Source: Chamaea fasciata
Lineage: Eukaryota > Chordata > Aves > Passeriformes > Sylviidae
Assembly (NCBI GenBank): GCA_029207755.1
Contig: JARCOQ010000097.1
Location: 124,001-188,000, forward strand
Direction: 5' to 3'
DNA length: 64,000 nucleotides
Both the position numbers and the translations under genes were made by a program. The notes below the pieces were generated by a model, which saw nothing but the letters and a program-made list of their open reading frames with translations, had not been told where the DNA came from and did not search any database. Positions within the stretch are counted from its first letter, which is position 1; each line of letters starts with the position of its first letter. Of the stretch, positions 26,401-38,665 are shown in pieces.

Positions 26401-29400
26401 TGACGCCTAGGGGACAGCGAGGGCACCCCCAGGGACACCTAGGGGACACCCAGGGCACCCCGAAGGACACCAGGGCACCCCCAGGGACACCTAGGGGACA
26501 GCCAGGGCACCCGAGGGACAGCCAGAGCACCCGCAGGGACACCAAGGGCACAGCCAGGGCACCCTAGGGACACCCAGCGCACCCCCAGGGACACCTAGGG
26601 GACAGCCAGGGCATCCCCAGGGACACCCAGGGCACCCCCAGGGACACCTAGAGGACAGCCAGGGCATCCCCAGGGACACCTAGGGGACAGGCAGAGCACC
26701 CCCAGGGACACCTAGGGGAAAGCCAGGGCACCCCGAGGGACGCCTAGGGGAAGGCAGGACACCTTCAGTGACACCTAGGGGACAGCCAGGGCACCCCCAG
26801 GGACATTTAGGGGACAGCCAGGGCACTCCAGGGACACCCAGGGCACCCCCAGGGACACCTAGGGGACAGCCAGGGAACCCCCAGGGACACCTAGGGGACA
26901 GGCAGGGCACCCCCAGGGACACTGACGGGACAGCCAGGGCACCCCCAGAGACCCCTAGGGGACAGCCAGGGCACCTCAGGGACACCCAGGGCACCCCCAG
27001 GGACACCAAGGGGACAGGCAGGGCACCCCCAGGGACACCCAGGGCACCCCGAACGACACCTAGGGGACAGGAAGGGCACACCCAGGGACACCTAGGGGAC
27101 AGCCAGGGCACTCTAAAGATAGCCAGGTCACCCCCAGGGACACCTAGGGGACAGGCAGGGCACCCCCAGGGACACCCAGGGCACCCCAAGGGACACCTAG
27201 GTGACAGCCAGGGCACCCCCAGGGACCCCTAGGGCACAGCCAGGGCACGCCAGGGACAGCCAGGGCACCTCCAGGGACACTAAGGGGACATCCAGAGCAC
27301 CCCAGGGACAGCCAGGGCACCCCCAGGAACACCGAAGGAACACCCTGGGCACCCCCAGTGACACCAAGGGGACCCCCAGGGACACCTAGGGGACAGGCAG
27401 GGCATTCCCAGGGACACTGACGGGACAGCCAGGGCACGCCCAGAGACCCCTAGGGGACAGCCAGGGCACTCCCAGGGACACTCTGGGCACCCACAGGGAC
27501 ACCTAGGGGACCTCCAGGGCACCCCCAGGGACACCCAGGGCACCCCCAGGGCCACCTAGGGGACAGCCAGGGCACCCCAGGGACAGCCAGGGCCCCCCCA
27601 GGGACACCAAGGGGACAGCCAGGGCACCCCAGGCACACCCAGGGCTCCCCCAGGGACACCTAGGGGACAGCCAGGGCACCCCAGGCACACCCAGGGCTCC
27701 CCCAGGGACACCTAGGGGACAGCCAGGCCACCCCCAGGGACACCGAGGTCACCCCCAGGGACACCTAGGGCACCCCCAGAGACACCGAAGGCACAGCCAG
27801 GGCAGCCTAGGGACCGCCAGGGCACCGCCAGGGACACCTAGGGGACAGCCAGGGCAGCCCCAGGGACACCTAGGGGACAGCCAGGGCACTCCAGAGACAG
27901 CCAGGGCACCCCCAGGGACACCTAGGGGACAGCCAGGGCACCCGAAGGACAGCCAGAGCACCCCCAGGGACACCAAGGGCACAGCCAGGGCACCCCAGGG
28001 ACGCCCAGGGCAACGCCAGGGACACCTAGGGGACAGCCAGGGCATCCCCAGGGACACCCAGGGCACCCCCAGGGACACCTAGAGGACAGCCAGGGCACCC
28101 CCAGGGACACCTAGGGGACAGGCAGGGCACCCCCAGAGACACCTAGGGGACAGCCAGGGCCCCCCCAGGGACAACTAGGGGACAGCCAGGGCACTCCAGG
28201 GACACCAAGGGCACCCCCAGGGACACCTAGGGGACAGCCAGGGCACCCTAAAGACACCCAGGGCACCCCCAGGGACACCTAGGGGACAGGCAGGGCACCC
28301 CCAGGGACACCTAGGGGACAGCCAGGGCACCCCCAGGGACATTTAGGGGACAGCCAGGGCACTCCAGGGACACCCAGGGCACCCCCAGGGACACCTAGGG
28401 GACAGGCCGAGCACCCCCAGGGAAACCTAGGGGACAGGCAGGGCACCCCCAGGGACACTGACGGGACAGCCAGGGCACCCCCAGAGACCCCTAGGGGACA
28501 GCCAGGGCACTCCCAGGGACACTCTGGGCACCCACAGGGACACCTAGGGGACAGCCAGGGCACCTCAGGGACATCCAGGGCACCCCCAGGGACACCTAGG
28601 GGACAGCCAGGGCACCCTAGGGACCGCCAGGGCACCCCCAGGGACACCCAGGGCACCCCCAGGGACACGAAGGGGACAGCCAGGGCACCCCCAGGGACAC
28701 CTAGGGGACAGCCAGGGCACCCCAGGGACACGCAGGGCACCCCCAGGGACACCTAGAGGACAGCCAGGGCACCCCCAGTGACGCCTAGGGGACAGCGAGG
28801 GCACCCCCAGGGACACCTAGGGGACACCCAGGGCACCCCGAGGGACAGCGAGGGCACGCCCAGGGACACCTAGGGGACACCCAGGGCACCCGAGGGACAG
28901 CCAGAGCACCCGCAGGGACACCTAGGGGAAAGCCAGGGCACCCCCAGGGACGCCTAGGGGAAGGCAGGACACCTTCAGTGACACCTAGGGGACAGCCAGG
29001 GCACCCCCAGGGACATTTAGGGGACAGCCAGGGCACTCCAGGGACACCCAGGGCACCCCCAGGGACACCTAGGGGACAGCCAGGGAACCCCCAGGGACAC
29101 CTAGGGGACAGGCAGGGCACCCCAGGGACACCCAGGGCACCCCCAGGGACACCAAGGGGACAGGCAGGGCACCCCCAGGGACACCCAGGGCACCCCGAAC
29201 GACACCTAGGGGACAGGAAGGGCACACCCAGGGACACCTAGGGGACAGCCAGGGCACTCTAAAGATAGCCAGGTCACCCCCAGGGACACCTAGGGGACAG
29301 GCAGGGCACCCCCAGGGACACCCAGGGCACCCCAAGGGACACCTAGGTGACAGCCAGGGCACCCCCAGGGACCCCTAGGGCACAGCCAGGGCACGCCAGG

Positions 29401-32031
29401 GACAGCCAGGGCACCTCCAGGGACACTAAGGGGACATCCAGAGCACCCCAGGGACAGCCAGGGCACCCCCAGGAACACCGAAGGAACACCCTGGGCACCC
29501 CCAGTGACACCAAGGGGACCCCCAGGGACACCTAGGGGACAGGCAGGGCATTCCCAGGGACACTGACGGGACAGCCAGGGCACGCCCAGAGACCCCTAGG
29601 GGACAGCCAGGGCACTCCCAGGGACACTCTGGGCACCCACAGGGACACCTAGGGGACGTCCAGGGCACCCCCAGGGACACCCAGGGCACCCCCAGGGCCA
29701 CCTAGGGGACAGCCAGGGCACCCCAGGGACAGCCAGGGCCCCCCCAGGGACACCAAGGGGACAGCCAGGGCACCCCAGGCACACCCAGGGCTCCCCCAGG
29801 GACACCTAGGGGACAGCCAGGGCACCCCAGGCACACCCAGGGCTCCCCCAGGGACACCTAGGGGACAGCCAGGCCACCCCCAGGGACACCGAGGTCACCC
29901 CCAGGGACACCTAGGGCACCCCCAGAGACACCGAAGGCACAGCCAGGGCACCCTAGGGACAGCCAGGGCACCGCCAGGGACACCTAGGGGACAGCCAGGG
30001 CACCCCCAGGGACACCTAGGGGACAGCCAGGGCACTCCAGAGACAGCCAGGGCACCCCCAGGGACACCTAGGGGACAGCCAGGGAACCCGAAGGACAGCC
30101 AGAGCACCCCCAGGGACACCAAGGGCACAGCCAGGGCACCCTAGGGACAGCCAGGGCAACGCCAGGGACACCTAGGGGACAGCCAGGGCATCCCCAGGGA
30201 CACCCAGGGCACCCCCAGGGACACCTAGAGGACAGCCAGGGCACCCCCAGGGACACCTAGGGGACAGGCAGGGCACCCCCAGAAACACCTAGGGGACAGC
30301 CAGGGCACTCCAGGGACACCAAGGGCACCCCCAGGGACACCTAGGGGACAGCCAGGGCACCCTAAAGACAGCCAGGGCACCCCCAGGGACACCTAGGGGA
30401 CAGGCAGGGCACCCCCAGGGACACCTAGGGGACAGCCAGGGCACCCCCAGGGACATTTAGGGGACAGCCAGGGCACTCCAGGGACACCCAGGGCACCCCC
30501 AGGGACACCTAGGGGACAGGCCGAGCACCCCCAGGGACACCTAGGGGACAGGCAGGGCACCCCCAGGGACACTGACGGGACAGCCAGGGCACCCCCAGAG
30601 ACCGCTAGGGGACAGCCAGGGCACTCCCAGGGACACTCTGGGCACCCACAGGGACACCTTGAAGACAGCCAGGGCACCTCAGGGACATCCAGGGCACCCC
30701 CAGGGACACCTAGGGGACAGCCAGGGCACCCTAGGGACCGCCAGGGCACCCCCAGGGACACCCAGGGCATCCCCAGGGACACGAAGGGGACAGCCAGGGC
30801 ACCCCCAGGGACACCTAGGGGACAGCCAGGGCACCCCAGGGACACGCAGGGCACCACCAGGGACACCTAGAGGACAGCCAGGGCACCCCCAGTGACGCCT
30901 AGGGGACAGCGAGGGCACCCCCAGGGACACCTAGGGGACACCCAGGGCACCCCGAGGGACACCAGGGCACCCCCAGGGACACCTAGGGGACAGCCAGGGC
31001 ACCCGAGGGACAGCCAGAGCACCCGCAGGGACACCAAGGGCACAGCCAGGGCACCCTAGGGACACCCAGCGCACCCCCAGGGACACCTAGAGGACAGCCA
31101 GGGCATCCCCAGGGACACCTAGGGGACAGGCAGGGCACCCCCAGGGACACCTAGGGGACAGCCAGGGCCCCCCCAGGGACAACTAGGGGACAGCCAGGGC
31201 ACTCCAGGGACAGCCAGGACACCCCCAGGGACACCGAGGGCACAGCCAGGGCACCCCCAGGGACACCGAGAGGACAGGCAGGGCACCCCCAGGGACAGCC
31301 AGGGCAGCCCAGGGACACCTAGGGGACAGGCAGGGCACCCCAGGGCAGCCCAGGGACACCCAGGGTACCCCAGGGACACGTAGGGGACCACCCGGGCACC
31401 CCAGGGACACCCAGGGCCCCCCCAGGGACACCTAGGGGACAGCCAGGGCCCCCCCAGGGACACCTAGGGGACAGCCAGGTCTACCCAGGGACACCCAGGG
31501 CACCCCCAGGGACACCGAAAGGACAGCCAGGGCACCCTAGGGACAGCCATGGCACCCTAGGGACAGCCAGGGCACCCCCAGAGACACCGAGGGCACAGCC
31601 AGGGCACCCTAGGGACAGCCAGGGCACACTTAGGGACACCTAAGGGACAGGCAGGGCACCCCCAGGGACACTGACGGGACAGCCAGGGCACCCCCAGAGA
31701 CCCCTAGGGGACAGCCAGGGACCTCCTAGGGACACTCTGGGCACCCCAAGGGACACCTGGGGGTCAGCCAGGGCACCCCAGGGACACCCAGGGCACCCCC
31801 AGGGACACGGAGAGGACGGCCAGGGCACCCCCAGGGACACCTAGGGCAAGGCAGGACACCCCCAGGGACACCTAGGGGACAGGCAGGGCACCTCCAGGGA
31901 CAGCCAGGGTACCCCCAGGGACACCTAGGGACAGTCAGGGCACCCCAGGGACACCTAGGGGACAGCCAGGGCATCCTAGGGACAGCCAGGGCACCCCGAG
32001 GGACACCTAAGTGACAGCCAGGGCACCCCAG
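23457..32031. repeat. Minisatellite array, segment 5
   Basis: The whole interval is repeat. The first 380 bp duplicate the right flank of M5. A section at 24.03-24.33 kb matches 19.07-19.35 and 33.11-33.40 kb. From 24.8 to about 31 kb it is organised as a ladder of near-identical blocks of about 2.1-2.4 kb. The final kilobase, from about 31,180, matches about 22.0-22.9 kb, the left flank of M4. No open frame that differs from the repeat translation is present. Confidence 0.92.
24800..31000. repeat. Higher-order repeat ladder, units of 2,377 and 2,146 bp
   Basis: The marker AACACCGAAGGAACACC occurs at 24951, 27328 and 29474, and in slightly changed form at 20281. Flanking units keep step: sequence near 25,072 matches 27,450 and 29,596, and sequence near 25,901 matches 28,279 (offset 2,378) and 30,393 (offset 2,114). 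Copies differ by small losses, for example an interval present at 26.5-26.9 kb and shortened at 28.8-29.0 kb. This is the clearest multi-copy higher-order array in the window. Edges are approximate. Confidence 0.85.
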
Positions 32032-32605
32032 GGACATCGAGGGACAGCCAGGAACCCCCTGGGACAGCCAGCTCACCCCCACGGCCGCCTCCACCTCCAG
32101 GAGCTATCAAAACCCTCCTCAGGTTCTTTGATGCCTCAAATGGGCCGCCCAAACCTCCCGAATACCCCCCAAAGCACCCAAAGCAGCCCCCAGGACGCCC
32201 CCCAGACCCCCCACAACCCAAAAACCCCCTCCACGACAACTCAGGACCCCCAGGATCCCCCCAAATCCACGCCCCCCTCACCCTGAGGTCCCGTTTGAGC
32301 CGCTCCACAGTTGCGGACAGGCACCAGCTCATCAAGCCCCAAGCACCAACACCTGCGGGACTGGGATGGACTGAGAGCACTGGGAGGGTGACCAGAGAAA
32401 CCTGGGATGGACAAAGAGTGGACTGGGATGAACTGGGATGAACGGGCAGGCGTGTGGGGGTCCATGGTGGCCACTCGATGCCTTACTGGTCTATACTGGG
32501 ATGGGTCGGATGGCCCCAGGGGAGGGGGTGAGGCCACAATGGTCCAGACTGGGAGGGGAGTCACCATGGCGCCGGAGGCGGAGTCGAGGATACGAGCCAG
32601 GCAAG
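32032..32605 (-). repeat. Module M5: amplified gene-fragment unit, type I with exon B insertion
   Basis: It is nearly identical to M4 at an offset of 9,149, including the one-base exon B insertion. On the minus strand, exon A ends at 32565, exon B is 32282-32352 (71 bp) and exon C is 32077-32103. It differs from M4 by CTCACCCCC (as in most copies), by AATCCACGCCC for AATCCGCGCCC in the intron, and by CCCCCAGACC for CCCCCGGACC. The match continues into both flanks, roughly 22.2-23.8 kb with 31.4-33.0 kb. Confidence 0.85.
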
Positions 32606-35600
32606 GACACCTAGGGGACAGCCAGGGCAACCCAGGGACACCAGGGCCCCCCCAGAGACACCTAGGGGACAGCCAGGGAACCCCAGGGACACCCTGTGCA
32701 CCCCCAGGGACACCTAGGGGACAGCCAGGGCCCATCCCGGGACACCTAGGGGACAGCCAGGGAACCCCAGGGACACCCTGTGCACGCCCAGGGACACCCA
32801 GGGCACACCCAGGGACACCTAGGGGACAGCCAGGGCACCCTAGGGACAGACAGGGCACCCCCAGGGACACCGAGGGCACAGCCAGGGCACCCCCAGGGAC
32901 ACAGAGAGGACAGGCAGGACACCCCCAGGGACACCTTGGGGACAGCCAGGGCACCCCAGGGACAGCCAGGGCACCCCCAAGGACACCTAGGGGACCTCCA
33001 GGGCACCCCCAGGGACACCCAGGGCACCCCCAGGGCCACCTAGGGGACAGCCAGGGCACCCCAGGGACAGCGAGGGCACCCCCGGGGACACCCAGGGCAC
33101 CCCCAGGGACACCTAGGGGACAGCCAGGGCACCCCCAAGAACACCTAGGGGACACGCAGGGAACCCCCAGGGACACCTAGGGGACAGCCAGGGTATCCCC
33201 AGGGACACCCAGGGCACCCCCAGGGACACCAAGGGGACAGCAAGGGCACCCAGAGGGACACCTAAGGGACACCCTGGGCACCCCCAGGGACACCAAGGGG
33301 ACGCCCAGGGACACCTAGGGGATAGCCAGGGCACCCCAGGGACAGCGAGGGCACCCCCAGGGACACCTAGGGGACAGCTAGGGCAGCCCAGGGACACTCA
33401 GGGCACCCCCAGGGAAACCTAGGGGACAGCCAGGGAACCCCAGGGACAAGTACGGGACAGCCAGGGAACCCCACTGACACCCTGTGCACCCCCAGGGACA
33501 CCCAGGGCCCCCCCAGGGACACCTAGGGGACAGCCAGGGAACCCCAGAAACACCCTAGCCACCCCCAGGGACACCTAGGGGACAGCCGGGGAACCCGAGG
33601 GACAGCCAGGGAACCCCAAGGGACTCCTAGAGGACAGGAAGGGCACCCCCAGGGACACCTAGGGGACAGCCAGGGCCCCCCCAGGGACACCAAGGGGACA
33701 GCCAGGGCACACCAGGGACAGCCAGGGCCCCCCCAGGGACACCTAGATGATAGCCAGCGCCCCCCCAGGGACACCCAGGGCACCCCCAGGGACATCTAGG
33801 GGACAGGCAGGGCACCCCCAGGGACACCGAGGGGAAAGCCAGGGCACCCCCAGGGACGCCTAGGGGAAGGCAGGACACCCTCAGTGACACCTAGGGGACA
33901 GCCAGGGCACCCCCAGGGACATTTAGGGGACAGCCAGGGCACTGCAGGGACACCCAGGGCACTCCCAGGGACACCTAGGGGACAGGCAGGGAACCCCCAG
34001 GGACACCTAGGGGACAGGCAGGGCACCCCCAGGGACACCCAGGGCACCCCAAGGGACACCTAGGTGACAGCCAGGGCACCCCCAGGGACCCCTAGGGCAC
34101 AGCCAGGGCACGCCAGGGACAGCCAGGGCACCTCCAGGGACACCAAGGGGACATCCAGAGCACCCCAGGGACAGCCAGGGCACCCACAGTGACACCTAGA
34201 GGACAGCCAGGGCACCCCCAGTGACGCCTAGGGGACAGCGAGGGCACCCCCAGGGACACCAAGGGGACCCCCAGGGACACCTAGGGGACAGGCAGGGCAT
34301 TCCCAGGGACACTGACGGGACAGCCAAGGCACCCTCAGAGACCCCTAGGGGACAGCCAGGGCACTCCCAGGGACAATCTGGGCACCCACAGGGACACCTA
34401 GGGGACAGACAGGGCCCCCCCAGGGACACCCAGGGCTCCCCCAGGGACACCTAGGGGACAGCCAGGGCACCCCCAGGGACACCGAGGTCACCCCCAGGGT
34501 CACCTTGGGCACCCCCAGAGACACCGAAGGCACAGTCAGGGCACCCTAGGGACAGCCAGGGCACCCCCAGGGACACCTAGGAGACAGCCAGGGCACCCCC
34601 AGGGACACCTAGAAGACAGCCAGCGCAACCTCAGGGACACCTAGGGGACAGCCAGGGCACCCCCAGGGACACCTAGGGGACAGCCAGGGCACTCCAGAGA
34701 CAGCCAGGGCACCCCCAGGGACACCTAGGGGACAGCCAGGGCACCCGAGGGACAGCCAGAGCACCCCCAGGGACACCTAGGGGACAGGCCGAGCACCCCC
34801 AGGGACACCTAGGGGACAGGCAGGGCAGCCCCAGGGACACTGACGGGACAGCCAGGGCACCCCCAGAGACCCCTAGGGGACAGCCAGGGCACTCCCAGGG
34901 ACACTCTGGGCACCCACAGGGACACCTTGAAGACAGCCAGGGCACCTCAGGGACATCCAGGGCACCCCTAGGGACACCTAGGGGACAGCCAGGGCACCTA
35001 CAGGGACACCTAGGGAACAGCCAGGGGACCACAGGGACACGCAGAGCACCCCCAGGGACACCTAGGGGACAGCCAGGGCATCCCGGGGGACAGGGAGGGC
35101 ACCCACAGGGACACCTCGGAGACAGCCAGGGCACGCTAGGGACACCTAGAGGACAGCCAGGGCACTACAGGGACACCTAGGGCACAGCCAGGGCACCCTA
35201 GGGACAGCCAGGGCACCCTCAGGGACACCAAGGGCACAGCCAGGCCAACCCAAGGACAGCCAGGGCACCCCCAGGGACACCTAGGGGACAGCCAGGGCAC
35301 CCCAGGGACGCCAAAGGGAAAGCCAGGGCACCCCCAGGGACACCTAGGGGACAGCCAGGGTACCCCAGGGACACCCAGGGCACCCCCAGGGACACCTACG
35401 GGACAGCAAGGGCACCCCCAGGGACACCCTGGGCACCCCCAGGGACACCTAGGGGACCTTCAGGGAACCCCAGGGACACGTACGGGTCAGCCAGGGAACC
35501 CCAGGGACACCCAGGGCACCCCCAGGGACACCTAGGGGACAGGCAGGGCACCCCCAGGGACACCTAGGGGACAGCCAGGGCACCCCAAGGACACTCAGGG

Positions 35601-36821
35601 CACCCCCAGGGAAACTTAGGGGACAGCCAGGGCACCCCCAGGGACACCTAGGGAACAGCCAGGGCACCCCAGGCACACCCAGGGTACCCCCAGGGACACC
35701 TAGGAGACAGCCAGGGCACCCCAGGGACACCTAGATGACAGGGAAGGCAACCCCAGGGACACCTTGGGGACAGCCAGGGCACCCCCTGGGCACCCCAAGG
35801 ACACTCAGGGCACCCCCAGGGACACCGAGGGGACAGCCAGGGCACTCCAGGGACAGCCAGGGCACCCCCAGGGCACCCTAGGGACAGCCAGGGCACCCCC
35901 AGGGACACCTAGGGGACAGCCAGGGCACCCCAAGGACACTCAGGGCACCCCCAGGGACACTTAGGGGACAGCCAGGGCACCCCCAGGGACACCTAGGGGA
36001 CAGCCAGGGCACCCCAGGCACACTCAGGGCACCCCCAGGGACACCTAGGAGACAGCCAGGGCACCCTAGGGACAGCCAGGGCACCCCCAGGGACACCGAG
36101 GGAACAGCCATGCCACCCTAGGGACAGCCAGGGCACCCCCAAGGACACCTAGGGGACACGCAGGGAACCCCCAGGGACACCTACGGAACAGCCAGGGCAT
36201 CCCCAGGGACACCCAGGGCACCCCCAGGGACACCAAGGGCACCCCAAGGGCCGCCTAGGGGACAGCCAGGGCACCCCGAGGGACACCTAGGGGACAGCCA
36301 GGGCACCCCCAGGGACACCTAGAGGACAGGCAGGGCACCCCCAGGGCACCCCAGGGACACCCAGGGCACCCCCAGGGACACGTAGAGGACAGCCATGGCA
36401 CCCCAGGGACAGCCAGGGCACCCCCAGGGACAGCTAGGGGACAGCCAGGGCACCCCCAGGGACACCAAGGGGACAGCCCGAGCACCCCAAGGACAGCCAG
36501 GGCACCCCCAGGGACACCTAGGGGACAGCCAGGGCACCCCAGGGACACCAAGGGGACAGCCAGGTCACCCCCAGGGACACCTAGGGGACAGCCAGGGTAC
36601 CCCAGGGACACCCAGGGCACCCCTAGGGACACCTACGGGACAGAAAGGGCACCCCCAGGGACACCCTGGGCACCCCCAGGGACACCTAGGGGACCTTCAG
36701 GGAACCCCAGGGACACGTACGGGACAGCAAGAGAACCCCAGGGACACCCAGGGCACCCCCAGGGACACCTAGGGGACAGGCAGGGCACCCCCAGGGACAC
36801 CGAGGGGACAGCCAGGGCACC

Positions 36822-38665
36822 CCAAGGACAACTAGAGGATAGGCAGGGCGCCCCCAGGGCACCCCAGGGACACCCAGGGCACCCCCAGGGACACGTAGAG
36901 GACAGCCATGGCACCCCAGGGACAGCCAGGGCACCCCCAGGGACAGCTAGGGGACAGCCAGAGCCCCCCAAGGACAGTCAGGGCACCCCCAGACACACCA
37001 AGGGGACAGCCAGAGCACCCCAAGGACAGCCAGGGCACCCCCAGGGACACCTAGGGGACAGCCAGAGCACCCCCAGGGACACCTAGGGGACAGCCAAGGC
37101 ACCCCCAGGGACACACTGGGCCCCCCAGGGACACGTAGGGGACAGCCAAGGCACCCCAGAGACACCCTGGGCACCCCCAGGGACACCTAGGGGACAGCCA
37201 GGGCACCCTAGGGACAGCCAGGGCACCCCCAAGACACGAAGGGGACAGCCAGGGCACCCCCAGGGACACCAAGGGGACAGCCAGGGCACCCCAGGGACAC
37301 CCAGGGCACCCCCAGGAACACCTAGGGGACAGCCACGGCACTCCCAGGGACACCCTGGGCACCTCCAGGGACACCGAGGGGACAGCCAGGGCACTCCAGG
37401 GACCCCTAGGTGACAGGGAAGGCAACCCCAGGGACACCTTGGGGACAGCCAGGGCACCCCCTGGGCACCCCAAGGACAGTCAGGGCACCCCCAGGGACAC
37501 CGAGGGGACAGCCAGGGCACTCCAGGGACAGCCAGGGCACCCCCAGGGCACCCTAGGGACAGCCAGGGCACCCCCAGGGACACCTAGGGGACAGCCAGGG
37601 GACCCCCCAGGGACACCTAGGGGACAGCCAGGGCACTCCAGGGTCAGCCAGGGCACCCCCAGGGCACCCCAGGGACACTCAGGGCAGCTCCAGGGACACG
37701 TAGGGGACAGCCAGGGCACCCCCAGGGACACCGAGGGGACAGCCAGGGCACCCCCAGGGACAACTAGAGGATAGGCAGGGCGCCCCCAGGGCACCCCAGG
37801 GACACCCAGGGCACCCCCAGGGACACGTAGAGGACAGCCATGGCACCCCAGGGACAGCCAGGGCACCCCCAGGGACAGCTAGGGGACAGCCAGAGCACCC
37901 CAAGGACAGTCAGGGCACCCCCAGACACACCAAGGGGACAGCCAGAGCACCCCAAGGACAGCCAGGGCACCCCCAGGGACACCTAGGGGACAGCCAGAGC
38001 ACCCCCAGGGACACCTAGGGGACAGCCAAGGCACCCCCAGGGACACACTGGGCCCCCCAGGGACAGGTAGGGGACAGCCAAGGCACCCCAGAGACACCCT
38101 GGGCACCCCCAGGGACACCTAGGGGACAGCCAGGGCACCCTAGGGACAGCCAGGGCACCCCCAAGACACGAAGGGGACAGCCAGGGCACCCCCAGGGACA
38201 CCAAGGGGACAGCCAGGGCACCCCAGGGACACCCAGGGCACCCCCAGGAACACCTAGGGGACAGCCACGGCACTCCCAGGGACACCCTGGGCACCTCCAG
38301 GGACACCGAGGGGACAGCCAGGGCACTCCAGGGACCCCTAGGTGACAGGGAAGGCAACCCCAGGGACACCTTGGGGACAGCCAGGGCGCCCCCTGGGCAC
38401 CCCAAGGACAGTCAGGGCATTCCCAGGGACACCGAGGGGACAGCCAGGGCACTCCAGGGACAGCCAGGGCACCCCCAGGGCACCCTAGGGACAGCCAGGG
38501 CACCCCCAGGGACACCTAGGGGACAGCCAGGGGACCCCCCAGGGACACCTAGGGGACAGCCAGGGCACTCCAGGGTCAGCCAGGGCACCCCCAGGGCACC
38601 CCAGGGACACTCAGGGCAGCTCCAGGGACACGTAGGGGACAGCCAGGGCACCCCCAGGGACACCT
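36822..38665. repeat. Tandem duplication, 932 bp
   Basis: About 36,822-37,735 is repeated at about 37,754-38,665. The marker ACTAGAGGATAGG is at 36831 and 37763. Differences are few, for example GACACGTAGGGG near 37,132 against GACAGGTAGGGG near 38,064, and GGCACCCCCTGGGC near 37,453 against GGCGCCCCCTGGGC near 38,385. A third, more diverged version lies at about 46.34-47.16 kb. The constant offset over more than 800 bp shows recent local duplication. Confidence 0.87.
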
